The notes below the pieces were generated by a model that made no database searches, was not told the DNA's origin, and saw only the letters and a program-made list of their open reading frames with translations. From a candidate division FCPU426 bacterium (GTDB lineage: Bacteria > Oederibacteriota > JAAXVQ01 > JAUVAV01), in NCBI GenBank assembly GCA_030591525.1, contig JAUVAV010000011.1, forward strand, positions 1-64,000: 64,000 bases of DNA, given 5' to 3'. The position numbers were made by a program, and so were the translations under genes. Shown here one piece after another: positions 49,938 to 59,332 of the stretch. The stretch's first letter is position 1. The number at the start of each line of letters is the position of its first letter.

Positions 49938-50852
49938 ATGCTGCAAATTATAAGGGATTCCCACATTAATTTCATGCGGATCCGCCGGGTGGCTTTTATT
50001 ATTTCCGGCGTATTCATGCTGGTTGCAGCCTTTGCCATGGTGCAGTTAATCCGGGGACAAGCCAATATGGGCGTGGATTTTGCGGGCGGGACCAGTATTG
50101 AAGTGGAATTTGGAAAGCCTATTTTAGCGGATCACCTGCGGCAAGCCATGAATGTCCCGGAATTTAAAAACGTTAGTCAGCAATATGTCCGGGAGGCGGG
50201 CCGGAACAAGTACATGCTGCGGGTTCTGGCTCCGGATTTACCTACCGAGAAAGTAAGCACCCGGGTAATGGAAGTATTGCAGGCGGATTTTCAGGATAAT
50301 TCGGTTACCTTACTGGCCTCGGAAGATGTAGGTCCCACGGTCTCAGCCCATTTGCGCCAGCAAGCTTTGTACGCGGTTTTTTGGGCCGTGATTATGATCA
50401 TTTTGTATATCTGGTGGCGTTTTGACTTCCGGTTTGCCGTAGCCGCCACAGTGACGACTTTTCATGACGTGTTGACGATTATCGGAATTTTCATACTAAT
50501 GCGTTATGAAATCAGCTGGATATTGATAACCGCTTTATTAACGATTGCAGGATATTCGCTCAATGATACTATAGTCGTCTTTGACCGCATTCGCGAGAAT
50601 CTGCGGCACCGCCGCAAAGAGGATTTTCAAAAAGTCGTGAATTCCAGTATTAACGAGACCTTGTCGCGTACCATCATTACTTCGGCTACGACCCTGGTAG
50701 TAGTGCTCGCGCTTTTCTTCCTCGGCGGAGAAGTCATCCATGCCTTTTCTTTGGCCATGCTTATGGGTATTCTGGTCGGCACCTATTCCTCGATATTTGT
50801 GGCCAGTAATATTCTGGTGGAATGGCATTCGCGCGATCCCATACGCCGGTAG
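49938..50852 (+). CDS. secF: Protein translocase subunit SecF
   Basis: 304 residues, normal length. Membrane helix near the start, GVDFAGGTSIEVEFG (the SecF counterpart of the SecD motif), then ASEDVGPTVS, five further helices, and SLNDTIVVFDRIRENL with SATTLVVVLALFFLGG. Forms the SecDF complex with the gene upstream. Ribosome site AGGAGGAG. A lone GTAGGGGC half-repeat follows at 50862. Confidence 0.96.
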   Translation: MLQIIRDSHINFMRIRRVAFIISGVFMLVAAFAMVQLIRGQANMGVDFAGGTSIEVEFGKPILADHLRQAMNVPEFKNVSQQYVREAGRNKYMLRVLAPDLPTEKVSTRVMEVLQADFQDNSVTLLASEDVGPTVSAHLRQQALYAVFWAVIMIILYIWWRFDFRFAVAATVTTFHDVLTIIGIFILMRYEISWILITALLTIAGYSLNDTIVVFDRIRENLRHRRKEDFQKVVNSSINETLSRTIITSATTLVVVLALFFLGGEVIHAFSLAMLMGILVGTYSSIFVASNILVEWHSRDPIRR

Positions 50853-50889
50853 AATTTAAGCGTAGGGGCCGGTTTATTTATTTCCATGT

Positions 50890-50918
50890 TTGATAATGTC
50901 CTCCAAATGCGCTATACT
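50890..50918 (+). promoter_or_regulatory. Promoter of the lipoprotein gene
   Basis: TTGATA at 50890-50895, 17-bp spacer, TATACT at 50913-50918, 70 bp before the start codon. Confidence 0.75.
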
Positions 50919-50987
50919 TAAAAAGAGGATGGCGCATACTTTCTTAATGCTTCCGTATATTATTTTTTCTTTCCGGTGTGATAAAAA

Positions 50988-51701
50988 ATGAAACCTTGGC
51001 TGCTTACGACATGTATTTTTATAGGACTGCTCTCCGGCTGCGGTGGAAGTGAAATTCCCCAAAGAAACGCTGAATTTCAGAAACCCCGGGATGCGGTTAA
51101 ATCTTACTATGATTACCGCCGTCTCGAGCGGGCGGGAGTCAAAACCCTGAAATTAAGGACAATTAATTTTGACCGTACGGTTTCTTTGGCCTATTATCTC
51201 TACGTTATTGCCCAGGCGTTTGAACATTTCGAACGAGACTCGGATGCTATAAAATTATACCTTCGGCTCTTGGTCCATTATCCTTTATTATATGAAGGCA
51301 GCCAGTTAGGAGTTATGGCGGAGAATCGTTTGCGCTGGTTGGTGGGGGATAAGGCCTGGATTATTCCCACTGTGGATGATCTCGTTATACGGCTGGAGCG
51401 GGCTTTGAAAAACCGTGACATTAAAGCAGTAGCCGGTCTTATTTCACGGGATTTCGGATTTGGACGCACTTACCAGGATCGTTTTGCCGTAACTAGCCAG
51501 GATGGCGTTGAGTTAATAGACGAGGGATTTAAGCATCTTGACCACTTGACCGTGGAAATCGTCGGAGAGCAGAATGATGAAGAAGTGCTTTTAAAAACCA
51601 CGGGTTGGGATAAGGGACGGAAAACCTGGTATTTTGCCCTGCATAAAAATCAACGCCTTCAAGGCTGGGAATGGAAACTGGCTTATTGGGAACAAAAGTA
51701 G
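50988..51701 (+). CDS. Lipoprotein of unknown function
   Basis: 237 residues. The lipobox LLSGC ends a short signal peptide (about 1-17), so the protein is probably acylated and handled by the Lol system encoded downstream. The middle part, around AYYLYVIAQAFEHFERDSDA and LLVHYPLLYEGSQ, looks like one or two TPR-like helix pairs. The C-terminal half (DDLVIRLERALKNRDIKAV, then beta-rich to the end) resembles NTF2-like or similar small domains only vaguely. I do not recognise the family. It has its own promoter. Confidence 0.7.
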   Translation: MKPWLLTTCIFIGLLSGCGGSEIPQRNAEFQKPRDAVKSYYDYRRLERAGVKTLKLRTINFDRTVSLAYYLYVIAQAFEHFERDSDAIKLYLRLLVHYPLLYEGSQLGVMAENRLRWLVGDKAWIIPTVDDLVIRLERALKNRDIKAVAGLISRDFGFGRTYQDRFAVTSQDGVELIDEGFKHLDHLTVEIVGEQNDEEVLLKTTGWDKGRKTWYFALHKNQRLQGWEWKLAYWEQK

Positions 51702-51759
51702 TGGTTTTTCAGGCCTCCCGGCCCTCCTGATTATTCCTTGAAGAGTTGCATCCCTTGCA

Positions 51760-51789
51760 TTGACAAATACCGTACAATATTGCTAGACT
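51760..51789 (+). promoter_or_regulatory. Promoter of the lysS operon
   Basis: TTGACA at 51760-51765, 18-bp spacer, extended TGC plus TAGACT at 51784-51789. It may drive lysS-lolC-lolD-mcsA-mcsB-clpC-tamB, as no clear promoter was noticed between them. Confidence 0.65.
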
Positions 51790-51851
51790 ACTGCCTAATA
51801 TTATAATCAGGCTGAAAATTCTAAGTTTTTTAAAAACAAAGGAGAATCATA

Positions 51852-53357
51852 GTGGCGGAGAAAGATTATATCCAGCAGCGTTTAGATAAGATTAAAAAGA
51901 TTAGGGAATCAGGAATTGAACCCTATGCGTATAAGTATTCCCGTTCGCATACCTCGAATAAAATTCAGGAAACCTTTTCCCGGCTCCAGGGGGAGGAACA
52001 ATCCGATGTTTCAGTAGGGGTGGTGGGACGGCTGGCGGCATATCGGGCCCATGGCAAAACTATTTTCATCCAACTCCAGGATGAAACCGGACGCGTGCAG
52101 GTTTATTTTCGGGCGGATGAATTAGGTCCGGAGCGGTTTGAACTGGTTAAGCAGCTGGATGTGGGTGATTTCCTGGGAGCCAAGGGATCGGTTTTCCGGA
52201 CCCGGACCGGTGAACTGACGATTCGGGCGGCGGATTTTGCCCTATTGGCCAAGGCAATCAGGCCCATGCCGGAAAAATGGCATGGCTTAAAAGATGTGGA
52301 GCTCCGCTACCGTCAGCGTTATCTGGATATTCTGTCCAATGAACATTCCCGAAATATTTTTATGGTCCGTTCCCGGGTGGTTAAGGAAATCCGGAACTAT
52401 CTGGATAACCTGGGATTTATGGAGGTGGAAACACCTATGATGCAGCCTTTGCCCGGGGGAGCGGCGGCCCGGCCGTTTATGACGCACCATAATGCCCTGA
52501 ATCGCGATCTCTACCTGCGCGTTGCGCCCGAACTTTACCTGAAACGGTTATTAGTGGGCGGTTTCGAAAAAATCTTCGAGATGAATCGTAGTTTTCGGAA
52601 CGAGGGCATCAGTACCATGCATAACCCGGAATTCACCATGCTGGAAATTTACCAGGCGTACGTGGACGGGAATGCCATGATGGAATTAATGGAGAAACTT
52701 GTGCTGTACCTGGTAAAGACCATGCACGGCGGCCAGACGCTCAGCTATCAGGGGCAGGATTTGGATTTAAAGGTACCTTGGCATCGCCTGGGTTATACTG
52801 ATGCCATTAAGGAGCAGACCGGGATCGACATATGGCAACAGACTCCGGAACGCCTGGTTGCGATATGCCAAGAGCATGGCCTGGAACCTCCGGCCAAGGC
52901 GGGGCGTGTGGAATTGGTGGAACTGCTTTTCGAGTCATTGGTCGAGCCGAAACTCATCCAGCCGACCTTTATCATTGATTTCCCCCTGGAATTATCGCCG
53001 CTGGCCAAACAAAAGGCCGGTGCGCCGGACTTTGCCGACCGCTTTGAGCCTTACCTGGCCGGACATGAGATTGCCAATGGTTTTTCGGAATTAAATGATC
53101 CTCTGGAGCAGCGCAGACGCTTTGAGCTTCAGATGCAGAAACGGGCCCAGGGTGACGAAGAAGCTCAAATGCTGGATGAGGATTTTATCCGGGCTTTGGA
53201 ATACGGAATGCCGCCCGCCGGGGGGCTGGGTATTGGCATTGACCGGCTGGTCATGCTATTGACGGATTCCGCTTCCATCCGGGAGGTTATTTTATTTCCC
53301 CAACTGCGCCAGGCTGCCAATGTCCGGAATGAACCGGACAATCCGGAAAAGGAGTAA
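51852..53357 (+). CDS. lysS: Lysyl-tRNA synthetase, class II
   Basis: 501 residues. N-terminal OB-fold anticodon-binding domain (about 55-150: VVGRLAAYRAHGKTIFIQLQ). Class II motif 1 around VRSRVVKEIRNYL, motif 2 FEMNRSFRNEGIST, motif 3 GGLGIGIDRLVMLL; GHEIANGFSELNDP is typical of bacterial LysRS. GTG start at 51852 after AAAGGAG. First gene of a compact run; lolC follows after 3 bp. Confidence 0.97.
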   Translation: MAEKDYIQQRLDKIKKIRESGIEPYAYKYSRSHTSNKIQETFSRLQGEEQSDVSVGVVGRLAAYRAHGKTIFIQLQDETGRVQVYFRADELGPERFELVKQLDVGDFLGAKGSVFRTRTGELTIRAADFALLAKAIRPMPEKWHGLKDVELRYRQRYLDILSNEHSRNIFMVRSRVVKEIRNYLDNLGFMEVETPMMQPLPGGAAARPFMTHHNALNRDLYLRVAPELYLKRLLVGGFEKIFEMNRSFRNEGISTMHNPEFTMLEIYQAYVDGNAMMELMEKLVLYLVKTMHGGQTLSYQGQDLDLKVPWHRLGYTDAIKEQTGIDIWQQTPERLVAICQEHGLEPPAKAGRVELVELLFESLVEPKLIQPTFIIDFPLELSPLAKQKAGAPDFADRFEPYLAGHEIANGFSELNDPLEQRRRFELQMQKRAQGDEEAQMLDEDFIRALEYGMPPAGGLGIGIDRLVMLLTDSASIREVILFPQLRQAANVRNEPDNPEKE

Positions 53358-53360
53358 GCG

Positions 53361-54614
53361 GTGGGGCTCTCTTTTGAGGCCTATATAGCCGGACGCTATC
53401 TTAAGGCCAAACGCAAGGAAACCTTTATTTCCCTTATTTCAGTTATCTCAGTGGCGGGTGTAGCTCTGGGTGTAATGGCTCTGATTGTGGTTATGTCGGT
53501 TATGAACGGCTTCCGTCAGGATATCCGCCAAAGAATCATCGGGACTAAGGCGCATGTAATGATCGCCAGTTATGACCAGGGAGGTATTGATAACTGGAAG
53601 AACGTGCTGGAGAAAGCAGAAAATCATCCCAAGGTCAGGGCGGTTTCTCCTTATTTGGCCAACCAGGTTATGCTTAAAAATGAAAACCATATCCAGGGAG
53701 TACTGCTATGGGGCGTGGATCCGGAAAAGGAAACCAGGGTAACGCAGCTAGGCAAACATCTCAAGAGCGGAAAGGTCAAGGATCTCAACCGGCCTCCGGT
53801 TCCCGGGCCCAATCCGCTGCGGGGGCGGGGTATAATTCTGGGCGTGGAAGTGGCGAGAAAACTCGGATTGCTGACCGGTGATGAGGTGACAGTGATCGCC
53901 CCGGTTTTTAAGGTTTCGGCCGCAGGCACGGTTCCCAAGGTTGCGACTTTCATAGTGGTTGGCATATTCGAGGCCGGGATGTATGAATACGATGCCACTT
54001 TCTCCTACGTTTCACTGGACACGGCCCAGAGATTATTTGAGCAGCCCGGCCAGGTCAATGGTATGGCAATAAAAGTTGAGGATGTCATGCAGGCCCGGCA
54101 AGTGGCACAGGAGCTTCAGGCCCTGGGCACGGATTACTGGGCCCGGGATTTTATGAACCTGAACCGCAACCTGGCCACGGCCTTGAGAATTGAAAAAATC
54201 ATGATGTTTATTATCTTAATCATGATTGTCATGGTGGCGGCTTTTAATATTGCCTCCACCCTGATCATGGTGGTAATGGAAAAAAAGAAGGATATCGGCA
54301 TATTGAAGGCCATGGGAGCCGGCCGCCGCTCCATTATGCGGATCTTCGTGCTGGAAGGCGCTTTTATCGGCCTGGGGGGGACGATTTTGGGTCTGGCCGG
54401 CGGTTTAATAACCTGCTTGCTGCTTAAACTTTATCCTTTGCGTATTCCCGGAGGAGGGAGTGTTTATTATATAGAAAAATTGCCCATAGCCACCCAGGTT
54501 GCGGATGTGATGCTGATTACCCTATTAACCTTGGCAGTATGCTTATTATCAACGATGTATCCCGCCTGGCAGGCGTCCCGTCTTGAGCCGGTTGAGGTTA
54601 TCCGTTATGAATAA
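53361..54614 (+). CDS. lolC: Lipoprotein-releasing ABC transporter permease (LolC/LolE type)
   Basis: 417 residues. Helix 1 (ISLISVISVAGVALGVMALIVVMSVMNGF), a large periplasmic domain (about 50-265), then three helices of the FtsX fold including IEKIMMFIILIMIVMVAAFN and MVVMEKKKDIGILKAMGAG. The N-terminal RYLKAKRKETFISLIS is typical of LolC/LolE. It extracts lipoproteins from the inner membrane for transfer to LolA. Only one permease is present here, so it may act as a homodimer (LolF-like). GTG start; lolD overlaps its stop by 8 bp. Confidence 0.92.
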   Translation: MGLSFEAYIAGRYLKAKRKETFISLISVISVAGVALGVMALIVVMSVMNGFRQDIRQRIIGTKAHVMIASYDQGGIDNWKNVLEKAENHPKVRAVSPYLANQVMLKNENHIQGVLLWGVDPEKETRVTQLGKHLKSGKVKDLNRPPVPGPNPLRGRGIILGVEVARKLGLLTGDEVTVIAPVFKVSAAGTVPKVATFIVVGIFEAGMYEYDATFSYVSLDTAQRLFEQPGQVNGMAIKVEDVMQARQVAQELQALGTDYWARDFMNLNRNLATALRIEKIMMFIILIMIVMVAAFNIASTLIMVVMEKKKDIGILKAMGAGRRSIMRIFVLEGAFIGLGGTILGLAGGLITCLLLKLYPLRIPGGGSVYYIEKLPIATQVADVMLITLLTLAVCLLSTMYPAWQASRLEPVEVIRYE

Positions 54615-55281
54615 GGCGGTTCTTCAAATTCAAGAGCTGACTAAGACCTTTAGCTTAGGCGAGACCTGCTTACAGGTTCTTAAGGGAATTAATTTAACCG
54701 TATCGGCCGGAGAGATAGTGGCGATTGTCGGTCCCTCCGGTGCGGGCAAGAGCACTCTGCTGAATATTGCCGGAGGACTTCTGCGTCCTTCGTCCGGCTC
54801 GGTCCGGCTTTCGGAACAAGCAGTTTTTACTTGCAGCGGAGAGAGGCTTTCGTGGATCCGAAACCGGCTGGTCGGTTTTGTCTTTCAAATGCACCATCTT
54901 TTACCGGAATTTTCGGCTATGGAGAATGTTGCCATGCCCGGCCGGATTGCGGGGCAAAGCCGGGCCTCGGCGAACCAGCGGGCCCGGGACCTGCTTAAGC
55001 AGGTGGGATTGGAAGGACGCTGGAAGCACCGTCCCGGGGAGTTATCCGGGGGGGAACAGCAGCGCGTGGCCATTGCCCGCGCCCTGTTTAATCAGCCGGG
55101 TTTGCTGCTGGCCGATGAACCGACCGGGGATCTGGACGGTACGACCGCGCGGGAAATTTTTCAGCTGCTGATGAAATTTAACCGGGAACGGGGTCAAACC
55201 CTTGTAGTGGTAAGCCATAATCCTGAATTGGCAAGGGAGGCGGATCGCGTTATCACCTTGCAGGACGGCAGGATAGTATGA
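54607..55281 (+). CDS. lolD: Lipoprotein-releasing ABC transporter ATPase LolD
   Basis: 224 residues. Walker A GPSGAGKSTLL, Q-loop region VFQMHHLLPEFSAMENV, signature LSGGEQQRVAIARAL, Walker B LLLADEPTGDLD and switch His in VVVSHNPELA. The FQMHHLLPEF form is characteristic of LolD. ATG 54607 overlaps the permease stop (ATGAATAA), so the two are translationally coupled; the frame from 54583 is inside the permease. Confidence 0.95.
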   Translation: MNKAVLQIQELTKTFSLGETCLQVLKGINLTVSAGEIVAIVGPSGAGKSTLLNIAGGLLRPSSGSVRLSEQAVFTCSGERLSWIRNRLVGFVFQMHHLLPEFSAMENVAMPGRIAGQSRASANQRARDLLKQVGLEGRWKHRPGELSGGEQQRVAIARALFNQPGLLLADEPTGDLDGTTAREIFQLLMKFNRERGQTLVVVSHNPELAREADRVITLQDGRIV

Positions 55282-55303
55282 AATATAAAAGGAGTGGATA
55301 TTA

Positions 55304-55810
55304 ATGCTGTGCCAGATATGCCATGCCGAAGAAGCCACGGTTTATTTGATCGAGACTATCAATAATAAGCATACTACCATGCACATTTGCGAAAGTTGTG
55401 CGCAAAAACGGCATTTGGGAGAAATCCTGTCCAAGCCGGCTTTGGCGATGCATGAACTGCTGACCGCTATTCTACAGTTGGGAAGCGCGCCCATAACGGA
55501 AAAGCAGATCTTAAAATGTCCGCGTTGCGGAATGACGTTCAACCGGTTTAAAGAGGTCGGCCGTTTCGGGTGCGCGGAGTGCTACCAGGTTTTTCAGCAA
55601 AGTCTGCTGCCCCTATTCCGCCAGTTTCATCAGGCCGATCAGCACCGCGGGCGTCGCGATAAAAAAAGCGTCACCAGCAAGCGGTTGGAAATCACCAAGC
55701 TAAAACAGCAATTGCAGGATGCCATCGCTAATGAAGATTTTGAAGAGGCGGTAAAGCTGCGCGACAGCATCCGGAAGTTGGAGAGGACTCCACATGAACC
55801 GCATCAGTAA
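55304..55810 (+). CDS. mcsA: McsA: UvrB/UvrC-motif zinc protein, activator of the arginine kinase
   Basis: 168 residues. Zinc-binding pairs CQIC, CESC, CPRC and CAEC in the first 95 residues, and a C-terminal UVR motif (LKQQLQDAIANEDFEEAVKL). This is McsA, which binds and activates McsB in Firmicutes. Its stop region overlaps the start of mcsB by 17 bp. AAAAGGAG precedes the start. No ctsR repressor gene is present, unlike the Bacillus operon. Confidence 0.92.
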   Translation: MLCQICHAEEATVYLIETINNKHTTMHICESCAQKRHLGEILSKPALAMHELLTAILQLGSAPITEKQILKCPRCGMTFNRFKEVGRFGCAECYQVFQQSLLPLFRQFHQADQHRGRRDKKSVTSKRLEITKLKQQLQDAIANEDFEEAVKLRDSIRKLERTPHEPHQ

Positions 55811-56849
55811 GTCGTTTTTTCCTCAATGGTTGACTAAAGACCAGGGCGATTATGGCACGGTTATTTCAACCCGGATTCGTTTGGCAAGGAATTTTCAGGA
55901 TCTCTGTTTTCCCCAGGCCGCCGGCCCTAAAGAGCAGGAAAAGGCACTTCAGAGGATCGAGGCCTTTACCCGGCAAAATGTCCAGTTGCGCCTTAAGTTA
56001 CAAAGGCTTCAGGACCAGGATGAAACTCAACGCGGACTGCTGTTTGAGCGGGGACTGATCAGTATGGCGTCTGTCCAGGAACCGGACAAGATAGCCCTGG
56101 CCTGCACTCCGGGTCAAAATATATCCCTGTTGATTAACGAGGAGGATCATCTTAGGATTCAAGTGATGCAGGAAGGAGAAGGGCTGACCACGGCTCTGGA
56201 AACAGCTCAGGACCTGGACGATAGCTTGGGCAGCAAGTTGTCTCTGGCCTGTCATCGCCAATTTGGTTTCCTGACCGCTTGTCCTACTAATGTCGGGACC
56301 GGTCTGCGGGCTTCCGTAATGCTTCACCTTCCAGCCTTGGCCCTGACCCGGGGAATTGTCCAGATGCTAAAGGCCGTCCTGCATATTGGTCTGGCGGTTA
56401 GGGGATTTTACGGGGAAGAGACCGAATTAAGAAGCGTGTTTTTTCAGATCAGCAACCACATGACTTTGGGACGTACCGAGGAGGAAATAATTAAACATTT
56501 GGCCGGGGTAGTGCGCCAGGTGGTGGAACGGGAAGAAGAAGCGCGCCGGATATTGCTTAAGGAAAAGCGCCAACTACTCGAAGATAAAGTAGGCCGGGCG
56601 CTGGGAATTCTTACCGGCTGCCGGATGTTAGGGCTCGAAGAAGCCTTGGATCTGCTTTCCGCCGTCCGGCTGGGTATGGAAACCGGGGTCATTGAACGCA
56701 TTAAAAAACCGGTGTTAAATGAGATGCTGCTCTTAGTGCAGCCGGCTCATCTTCAGGCCTTCGCCGGAAAGTCCATGAAGGCTGAGGAGCAAATGGCCTG
56801 GAGGGCCGAGTTAATAAGGAAAAGGTTGAAATTGGGGAAGAAGAGTTAA
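55794..56849 (+). CDS. mcsB: Protein-arginine kinase McsB
   Basis: 351 residues. The ATP:guanido phosphotransferase fold is shown by VISTRIRLARNFQDL near the start and CPTNVGTGLRASVML in the nucleotide site. McsB phosphorylates arginines of damaged proteins, marking them for ClpC-ClpP. Overlap with mcsA shows coupling, and clpC follows after 49 bp. The C-terminal domain (about 250-351) is the dimerisation and phospho-arginine-binding part. Confidence 0.95.
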   Translation: MNRISKSFFPQWLTKDQGDYGTVISTRIRLARNFQDLCFPQAAGPKEQEKALQRIEAFTRQNVQLRLKLQRLQDQDETQRGLLFERGLISMASVQEPDKIALACTPGQNISLLINEEDHLRIQVMQEGEGLTTALETAQDLDDSLGSKLSLACHRQFGFLTACPTNVGTGLRASVMLHLPALALTRGIVQMLKAVLHIGLAVRGFYGEETELRSVFFQISNHMTLGRTEEEIIKHLAGVVRQVVEREEEARRILLKEKRQLLEDKVGRALGILTGCRMLGLEEALDLLSAVRLGMETGVIERIKKPVLNEMLLLVQPAHLQAFAGKSMKAEEQMAWRAELIRKRLKLGKKS

Positions 56850-56898
56850 GACATGATATTATTAACCAGACGGTTAATTTCAAAGGAGGATGAACCAA

Positions 56899-59328
56899 AT
56901 GTTCGATAAATTTACCGAACGTGCCAAGAAAGTTGTGAATTTGTCACGCGAAGAGGCCGCCCGGCTGGGGCATGATTATATCGGGACCGAGCATCTGCTG
57001 CTGGGATTGATTAAAGAGGGCGGCGGTGTGGCTACCGCGGTGTTGGAGAATCTCGGATTGGATTTGGAACGAATAAAACTGGAAGTGGAAAAAGCCCTGA
57101 CCATGGGAGGAGGAACGCTTACTTTCGGGGAAGTGCCTTTTACTCCGCGCGCCAAAAAAGTTCTGGAATTGGCGGTCGAGGAGTCCCAGGCTTTAGGACA
57201 TAATTATATCGGGACCGAGCATCTGCTCCTGGGTTTGATCAGAGAGGGGGAGGGAATAGCCTATCAAGTTTTTGAACAGTGCAACCTGCGCCTGGAAAAG
57301 GCCCGTGAGATGACCATCTACCTGTTGGGCGGAAATCTGCCGAAATATTTCCCGGCTCAGACTAAAACCAATACCCCGACCCTGGATTCTTTCGGCCGGG
57401 ATTTAACCCAACTGGCCCGGGAGAACAAGCTGGATCCTGTAATCGGCCGGGAGGATGAAATCGAAAGGGTTATCCAGATTCTCTGCCGGAGAACTAAAAA
57501 CAATCCGGTATTAATCGGGGAGCCGGGAGTGGGTAAGACCGCGATTGCCGAGGGACTGGCCCAGAAGCTGGTAACCGGCAATATTCCGGAACTCCTGGAG
57601 GGCAAACGAATTGTTACTCTGGATTTGGCCGCAGTCGTGGCTGGGACAAAATATCGCGGTGAATTTGAGGAGCGTCTGAAAACCATAATGCAGGAAATTA
57701 AATTGGCTTCTGCGAGCATATTTTTATTTATCGACGAACTGCATACTCTGGTGGGAGCCGGCGCGGCCGAGGGGGCGATTGACGCCTCGAACATGCTAAA
57801 GCCCGTGTTGGCCCGCGGGGAGCTGCAATGTATTGGCGCGACCACCATGGATGAATACCGGAAGCATATTGAGAAGGATGGAGCTTTGGAACGCCGGTTT
57901 CAGCCGATCAAGGTGGAGGCGCCTACAGCGGAACAGGCCATTTTAATCCTCAAGGGTCTGCGCGACCGGTATGAGGCCCATCATCGCGTGCATTTTACCG
58001 ATGGTGCTCTGATAGCTTCGGTCCGGCTCTCGGATCGCTATATCTCGGGGCGGCTTTTGCCGGATAAGGCTATCGATGTCATGGATGAAGCCGGAGCCAA
58101 GGCCCGCTTATCTTCCTCCATTACGCCGACTGATTTAAAGGAAATAGAGAAGCAGATCGTGAATATTAACCAGGAAAAAGAGGCGGCTATCAAAGCTCAG
58201 GAATTTGAACTGGCTGCCGGTTTGCGTGACAGCATTAAGGAATTGCGCCTGAAAAAAGAGGAGAAAAAACGGTCTTGGGAGAAATCCCGGAACCAAAAAG
58301 TCAGCGAGGTTACGGAAGAGGATATCGCCAAGATTATCAGTAAATGGACCGGGGTTCCGGTATTCAAATTGGAGGAAAAAGAGTCCGCCAAATTGCTGCG
58401 CATGGAGGAGGAGCTGCATAAGCGGATTGTCGGGCAGGAGGAAGCTATCGGCGCGGCTTCGCGTTCCATCCGCCGGTCCCGGGCCGGTGTGGCTGATCCC
58501 AAAAGGCCGATTGGTTCATTTATATTCTTAGGGCCCACCGGGGTAGGGAAAACCGAGATGGCCCGGGCCTTGGCGGAGTTTCTTTTTGAGGATGAAAATA
58601 CCTTGATCCGCATTGATATGTCGGAATATATGGAGAAATTCGCGGTTTCCCGCCTGGTCGGCGCGCCGCCGGGATATATCGGGCATGACGAAGGCGGACA
58701 GCTGACCGAGAAAGTACGGCGGAACCCCTATTCCGTGGTACTCTTTGATGAAGTTGAGAAGGCTCACCCGGATGTTTTTAATATTTTGCTCCAGGTGCTG
58801 GAGGACGGCCGTTTGACCGACAACAACGGCCGCACGGTTGATTTTAAAAATACGGTTGTGATTATGACGAGTAATATCGGCGCCCGTCTGATTGACAAGG
58901 GGGGCGTCCTGGGATTTCAGTCACCCGCAATTGAGTCAGCTTACCAGGATATGCGGGCCAAAGTAATGTCCGAAGTAAAAAAGGTTTTTAATCCGGAATT
59001 CCTGAACCGGGTGGATGAGGTTATTGTTTTTCATAATTTAGAGAAAAAACATCTGCAGAAGATTGTGGATCTGCTGCTGAGCAAGGTGAACGCTCGTCTG
59101 GAGGAGAAAAAAGTTAAACTGATACTGACGCCGGAGGTAAAAGAATTGCTGATTGAAAAGGGTTATTCTCCCCAAATGGGAGCGCGTCCTTTGAAGCGGA
59201 GCGTGCAGCGTTTGCTGGAAGATCCGCTGGCCGAGAAAATTTTAAAATGCGAACTCAAACCGGGCGATGAAATTCATGCGCTTTGCCGGGAAGATAGGAT
59301 AGAGTTCGAGGTTAAAGTCGAGGCTTAG
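56899..59328 (+). CDS. clpC: ATP-dependent Clp protease ATP-binding subunit ClpC
   Basis: 809 residues. Two Clp_N repeats ([26 protein letters not shown]), AAA1 with GEPGVGKTA and [13 protein letters not shown], a middle domain with a UVR motif ([19 protein letters not shown]), and AAA2 with [11 protein letters not shown] and [14 protein letters not shown]. The N-domain recognises phospho-arginine in Firmicutes ClpC, which fits the mcsA-mcsB genes upstream. ATG 56890 touches the AAAGGAGG site, so ATG 56899 ([12 protein letters not shown]) is the better start. No clpP in the window. Confidence 0.97.
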   Translation: MFDKFTERAKKVVNLSREEAARLGHDYIGTEHLLLGLIKEGGGVATAVLENLGLDLERIKLEVEKALTMGGGTLTFGEVPFTPRAKKVLELAVEESQALGHNYIGTEHLLLGLIREGEGIAYQVFEQCNLRLEKAREMTIYLLGGNLPKYFPAQTKTNTPTLDSFGRDLTQLARENKLDPVIGREDEIERVIQILCRRTKNNPVLIGEPGVGKTAIAEGLAQKLVTGNIPELLEGKRIVTLDLAAVVAGTKYRGEFEERLKTIMQEIKLASASIFLFIDELHTLVGAGAAEGAIDASNMLKPVLARGELQCIGATTMDEYRKHIEKDGALERRFQPIKVEAPTAEQAILILKGLRDRYEAHHRVHFTDGALIASVRLSDRYISGRLLPDKAIDVMDEAGAKARLSSSITPTDLKEIEKQIVNINQEKEAAIKAQEFELAAGLRDSIKELRLKKEEKKRSWEKSRNQKVSEVTEEDIAKIISKWTGVPVFKLEEKESAKLLRMEEELHKRIVGQEEAIGAASRSIRRSRAGVADPKRPIGSFIFLGPTGVGKTEMARALAEFLFEDENTLIRIDMSEYMEKFAVSRLVGAPPGYIGHDEGGQLTEKVRRNPYSVVLFDEVEKAHPDVFNILLQVLEDGRLTDNNGRTVDFKNTVVIMTSNIGARLIDKGGVLGFQSPAIESAYQDMRAKVMSEVKKVFNPEFLNRVDEVIVFHNLEKKHLQKIVDLLLSKVNARLEEKKVKLILTPEVKELLIEKGYSPQMGARPLKRSVQRLLEDPLAEKILKCELKPGDEIHALCREDRIEFEVKVEA

Positions 59329-59332
59329 TTCT

